64,000 nt of DNA from Melastoma dodecandrum (taxonomy: Eukaryota; Streptophyta; Magnoliopsida; Myrtales; Melastomataceae). The DNA is taken from positions 2,728,001 to 2,792,000 of the forward strand of contig JARUPY010000396.1 in the NCBI GenBank assembly GCA_029817715.1, in the 5' to 3' direction. The notes under the pieces are model-generated. The model saw only the letters and a program-made list of their open reading frames with translations. It did no database searches and was not told the DNA's origin. The translations under genes were made by a program, and so were the position numbers. This document shows positions 59,990 to 64,000 of the stretch, piece after piece (the stretch's first letter is position 1; every line of letters begins with the position of its first letter).

Positions 59990-60214
59990 TCACCTTCCCT
60001 TTACGAAGTAACCCTCGTAAGGGCCGCTATAGTCCCGTGGCATCATCATTTCGCACTCCCTAACCCAAAGATTCAACCGGCCTGGTGATTGTGTATCTGA
60101 TAGAGGGGGCAAATATCGGATCGTGTCGCAGTCAGATATAGTCAATTGTCTCAGGGAATCAGGTGGCCGTGAGAGGTCTACAATCTCCACCAGCTCCGGA
60201 CAACCGTGTAGGTA
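59990..60214 (-). pseudogene. TNL-C, last part of LRR exon
   Basis: The 3' end of exon 4 of the TNL paralogue: LHGCPELVEIVDLSRPPDSL to EGYFVKGR and stop. It corresponds to 16073-16300 of TNL-A. At 60214 it is joined to minus-strand Copia gag sequence; about 1.4 kb of LRR coding sequence between here and 62948 is lost. Confidence 0.87.
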
Positions 60215-60565
60215 CAATATCATCCCGAAAAACGCTCGAGATTTCAAATCTCTCAGTCCGTGCACTTTCTTGGAAGAGCTCGCGCAAATGGATATCAATA
60301 TCCCTAGCGCTCATATTCTCATGCTGCTTCTGCAACTCTGGAGACATTGCACGTCAATAGCATCTTCCACATATTGATCATAAATGATCCGATCTGTTTC
60401 AGAAGTGTCTGCTGTGGGCACAGCTGGTGGCTCAGAATCTAGTACATGAAACTTTCTCTCTTGTTTCAGTACAATCTTGAGCTTTCGATACCAGTCCAGG
60501 TAATTTGGTCCTTGGAGGATATTTTCTTTCTCCAAAATACTTCGCAGCGATAGGTTAGTCGACAT
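60215..60565 (-). pseudogene. gag: Copia gag N-terminal fragment
   Basis: From ATG 60565: LEKENILQGPNYLDWYRKLK and FHVLDSEPPAVP, typical of the N-terminal Gag domain of plant Copia elements. After a frame change near 60330 it continues as MSPELQKQHENMSARDIDIH to SSVFRDDI, then is cut at the TNL junction. Confidence 0.75.
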
Positions 60566-61614
60566 CTACAGCAAATAAAATTTTAAATCATTATTTGTGA
60601 ATAGTTATATAAAGGACTTTTATAAACTCCCACTATTTTATTCAAACCTAATAGCCCCCACTATTAAGCTCGAGAATTAGTTGGTAATAATTCCTAGCGG
60701 GACCGAATACTCAAATCTTATAGTATGCACACAACTGAGCTGTACCTACACACCATAGTCATTAAGTTGGCACTACTCGCCAGTCACAAATCCATGTAAC
60801 CATCGGTATTCTTAACTTGGGTTAATATTTTCTTAAACCCCTCGCCCATCAAATCAATTGACCTTAGCTGAGCTAACAAATCAATTAATCTGAGTTAAGT
60901 CAACCCATCAATAAATTATGAAAAACTACAACTGTACTAACGCGAGCCCACAACTGAGCTGTACCGACTCACGAAGTACGTCGACTATTTTCATTATTAT
61001 TGATGGAGGGCAAATAAAACTTGACTTAATATTTAGGGGTTTTTGATTAATTGTCTCACCTATATATATTATTAATGGGCTATATTTTATTATTCTAATT
61101 TCAAGCCCATCTTATGGCCCAATGGGTTTTAATTTTCTAAGCCCTGTATAATGTTGGGTTGAACCATTACATTTTTCTTTCTTGGCTTTTTATTAATAAT
61201 TCATAACTTCTGACGAATTAAATTTTGAAACTGACCCACTTTTGGTCGTTTTAATTCCGGGCCAACTCAATTTTGACTAAGTCAAAATACTTTTGGTCCT
61301 TTTATTTGTCTTGACGTTTTAGTTCCAGCAAGCACACTAAAACATATATTTATTTGGATTCTTGTACAACAATCGTTTCGTGTGCACAGTCGGAATATTA
61401 ATATTATCGTCACTGAATTGAATTATTTATTATTCAATTAGCCTTACCGGAACACTTTTGTTTACTGTAACTTTTGAACAACCATTTTGTTCGTCCAAAC
61501 TTACTTGTTGTTCAAATGAACAAAATTAAATAGCCACAGTAGATTTAGGAAGAAACAGTTTTCTAAAACTTTTGTTAACGTAAAACATCGATTTATACGA
61601 TACGATCACAAAAA
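60566..61614 (-). other. Untranslated leader of the truncated Copia element
   Basis: About 1 kb between primer binding site and gag start with no coding frame of note. It contains two similar stretches around ACAACTGAGCTGTACC (60730-60745 and 60950-60965). Confidence 0.5.
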
Positions 61615-61626
61615 GCTCGGATACCA
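61615..61626 (-). other. Primer binding site of the truncated Copia element
   Basis: TGGTATCCGAGC on the minus strand, a common variant of the initiator-tRNA-Met match, one base from the LTR end. Confidence 0.7.
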
Positions 61627-61627
61627 C

Positions 61628-62949
61628 TGATGGGTTTCCACCGGGCGCAGCGGAAGCTCGTTTCGAAAAATACTATCCGAAACACACCCCGGATCTATGT
61701 GATACGTATAAATCGAATAAAAACGTTAAATAAAACATACCTTGTTGTTGCGGATGCGAACTTCAAGAGTCCCAAACGTGACTCCTCTAGAAGTATCCAC
61801 GCACACGAGACACAAACAACTTCGAACTCCTTTTGGTGCTAGCCCTCGGAGTTCTTCTAATCTCTCTCGGAAGACTCACGTTCCTTCACTTTTGCTCCTC
61901 TATGGCCAAATACTCCTCTGTGGCCGAATACTTTGGATTGTGTTTTTCTTTCTACAGTTCCTTCCCTCTTTTCAATTGACTGGCCTTCTTAAATAGCCAA
62001 TTACTTTGGCATGAGATGGGTTCCGTGACCCACCACACCGCCATTGTCAAATCATCAATATTAAAGAATTATTTCTAGTTTTGGATGGCACGTAGCAATG
62101 CTATCTCGCTAGCCTAGTCTATAATACATTATAATAATTAATTAATTAATATAATTAAAATATAATAATTATTATAATATTATATCATTATAAAATCTTT
62201 CGTCTTAAAACTTAGATTAAATTAAATCCAAAACTAGAATTTATTGCTTCCGATATTTCAGAATAAATTTGTAGTCCAACAAATTCTAATTCTGAAAATT
62301 TATACTTTTAATTCTAATACATTAGAATCAAGTAATCAATATTCGTGTCAACGTGCTTTTGCGTGCGACCCTCTAGGTTCTATATACGAAGGCAATGTAC
62401 ATCCATACATAGACTGAGGTAACCGTCTAGCAACAGTTTTCAGTCACCCAACGTAATAGAATATTGGTCATGAACCAAAACCACTATGAACCGATTTCTG
62501 TGTAATTCATTCTCTTCATCTCACCGACATCCTGATTAATTCAGTGCATCATATGTCATCACTGAATTAATCATTTTACTTGATTTCTGAGATATAATAG
62601 ATCTTAACTTGAATGATAAACATTCCTCCACGGCCGTGTGTTTAAAATCACTAATATCTCAATCAAGAGGCCAGGATGTCAATTCTCTAATCCAAGAGAT
62701 CGATGAATCCTATATTGACTCAACACTATCCTCTTACGCTTCGCTGCACACCCAATAACCGTATTACTCACAATCCGATTAAAGATTGCTTTTAACGGCA
62801 TCAAAGTGAACAACTCCACGCATAGAATAAATGGAGGTCTCAAGTCAGGAGATCAGTTACACCCGTTCAACAAGAGAAGTGACCAATGACACCTAATATG
62901 TGGTATTCTCCATAAACGGGTCCTGTCCAGTGTACCCTAAACTTAGGCA
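61628..62949 (-). repeat. 5' LTR of the truncated Copia element
   Basis: About 1,322 bp; on the minus strand it starts TGCCTAAGTTTAGGG and ends AACCCATCA. It holds a very AT-rich segment at 62120-62210. The right boundary overlaps by a few bases with TNL sequence (CAACGAAATTCC), so the exact end is uncertain. Confidence 0.7.
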
Positions 62950-63142
62950 ACGAAATTCCACGGGACAATTCTTCCATGAGAACCACAATAATTTTGAGAG
63001 AAAACTACTTTCTTCGCATTCTCCAACAAAGCTGCTTCCTCCGTGCAATTCCATGAACCTTAGACCCGAAAGACTTGACATTTCTACGGAAGTGAAATCG
63101 TGGGCATAATTTGAATCGAGCTTTAGAGCTTTTAACGTGACT
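62948..63142 (-). pseudogene. TNL-C, exon 3 fragment (LRR start)
   Basis: Matches TNL-A exon 3: ALKLDSNYAHDFTSVEMSSL and LRFMELHGGSSFVGECEES to NCPVEFR, then enters the Copia LTR. The acceptor at about 63143 is retained. One residue (Ser) is inserted in HGGSSF relative to TNL-A. Confidence 0.82.
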
Positions 63143-63195
63143 TGTTCCCTGAAATAAAAAACCAGCAGTTGGGAGGTGATCAGCACTATACGAAT

Positions 63196-63801
63196 CTATA
63201 CATATATATGGTAGACTGCATCTGTCCTCTTTTGGCCGAAAAAGAAGAATACGATATCAAGAAAGAATTCTTTTTCCTCATCATTGAGTACCTCGTAACT
63301 CGACCCCTTCATCTTGGAAACCTTTTTCAGGGCTTCCCGCCACTTCCACGCCGTGTCGTGGCCGTAGCACACCTCATGATAGAGAAGGTCCTTGGCATAC
63401 AACTCAGTCGTCAGCTTCACGTCCTCTGGCTCCACGTCAAAGAAAACCGGAAGGATTTCCTTGCTGTTTGATTTCGTGGCACAATCAACCATCTGAGCCA
63501 GTTCAATGAGGCACCACTTGCTGGAGGCATAGTTCCTGGAGAAGATAGGTACATATAACTTGGAGGAGTCGATTGCTGCCTTGAGCTCATCCCCAATATT
63601 TTCACCTGCACAAAGCTCCTCGTCATCCATAAAAACGCGAATACCATCCGATGTCAGGAATTCGTATAGGCAGTCGACGAAGTTGTCGCGGATGTCGGAA
63701 CCCCTGAAGCTGAGGAAGGCATCGTACGCCTCACTTGATGATGTGCCGGAAGCATTGGGCTGCGCACTCACGGAGGAGTCGGAGATTCTCTTTCTCTCCA
63801 T
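63196..63801 (-). pseudogene. TNL-C TIR domain fused to a short NB-ARC remnant
   Basis: Open for 201 codons from ATG 63801 (MERKRISDSS). The TIR domain is complete: AYDAFLSFRGSDIRDNF, VFMDDEELCAGENIG and SSKWCLIELAQM with the catalytic Glu. Near residue 166 a deletion of about 0.93 kb (relative to TNL-A 18328-19260) removes intron 1, the P-loop, kinase-2 and GLPL motifs, and joins TIR in frame to SSYEVLNDEEKEFFLDIVFF. A second deletion then fuses this to intron 2, giving the stop at 63196. As a receptor it is dead; as a TIR-only protein it could still be made. Confidence 0.87.
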
Positions 63802-64000
63802 GGATAGAGGAAACGAGGGCGGTTCGTCAAGATGCAGGAAGTTTCCTTCTAATTTGCTTGGAAAAGTTCAAAGTAAGAAAGGACAAAACTCTTGCTTAAT
63901 TGAGGAAGGTTCAAGGAAGCTTCCCTGGTGACCAGAGAGAGTTGATTACTGTCCTCCACTACACCTTCTCAATTACAATCAGGGAGGTTGAAGGAAGCTT
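63802..64000. other. TNL-C upstream region
   Basis: Matches the TNL-A 5' flank (19763-20190) with deletions; the 45-bp tandem unit of unit A is absent. It would contain the promoter, and the sequence runs off the window. Confidence 0.6.

Larger units (their letters stand above)
60215..62949 (-). mobile_element. Truncated Copia element inside TNL-C
   Basis: Minus-strand element consisting of one LTR (61628-62949), a primer binding site, a leader of about 1 kb, and the start of gag. Everything downstream of gag, including the other LTR, is gone. The left end joins TNL-C exon 4 and the right end joins TNL-C exon 3. This suggests a Copia inserted in the LRR region followed by a deletion taking the element's 3' part and adjacent TNL sequence. 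Confidence 0.78.

Overview
The window is nuclear DNA from a dicotyledonous plant. The evidence is a TIR-NBS-LRR immune-receptor gene (a class absent from grasses), plant-type introns, plant lineages of Copia and Ty3/Gypsy LTR retrotransposons, and fragments of plant RPB3, plastid 3-phosphoglycerate dehydrogenase and SDH2. A woody Myrtales/Myrtaceae genome is a low-confidence guess. No rRNA, tRNA, CRISPR array or prokaryotic gene was seen.

The layout is a broken tandem segmental duplication. The basic unit, read left to right, is: a long non-coding retroelement-like interior; an LTR; RPB3 (+ strand); the last exon of 3-phosphoglycerate dehydrogenase (+); an AT-rich spacer with a fossil Copia fragment; and a TNL gene (-). 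Unit A covers about 1-20300, unit B about 28930-46343 (cut off inside RPB3), and unit C about 53225-64000. Shared lesions suggest that A and C are closer to each other than to B.

Region by region. 1-3650: interior and LTR of a non-coding element. 4236-11212: RPB3 copy A, a pseudogene with a complete 5.4-kb Copia element (5116-10503) in its last intron. 12449-13120: PGDH terminal exon. 13121-16072: spacer. 16073-19762: TNL-A, the only host gene here that looks intact. 20217-21440: SDH2 pseudogene, then an LTR copy. 22899-28010: an internally deleted Tat-type Gypsy element (minus), nested in an older LTR-like sequence. 28930-31155 and 42176-44917: unit B interior, split by an 11-kb Tekay/Del-type Gypsy element (31156-42170) whose 2.8- and 3.3-kb LTRs carry a 63-bp tandem array. 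46019-46343: RPB3 copy B exon 1, fused to a truncated Tat element (46344-53224). 53225-64000: unit C, with RPB3-C, PGDH-C and TNL-C all broken. TNL-C has lost its NB-ARC and most of its LRR, and holds a truncated Copia element.

Functionally, only TNL-A is a convincing working gene. RPB3 (RNA polymerase II/IV/V subunit), PGDH (serine biosynthesis) and SDH2 (complex II) are fragments or pseudogenes whose functional copies must lie elsewhere. The main interest is structural: paired filled and empty insertion sites that order events, uneven divergence and array expansion between the two LTRs of one element, and deletion-generated gene remnants such as a TIR-only reading frame. I found no convincing previously undescribed biological system.
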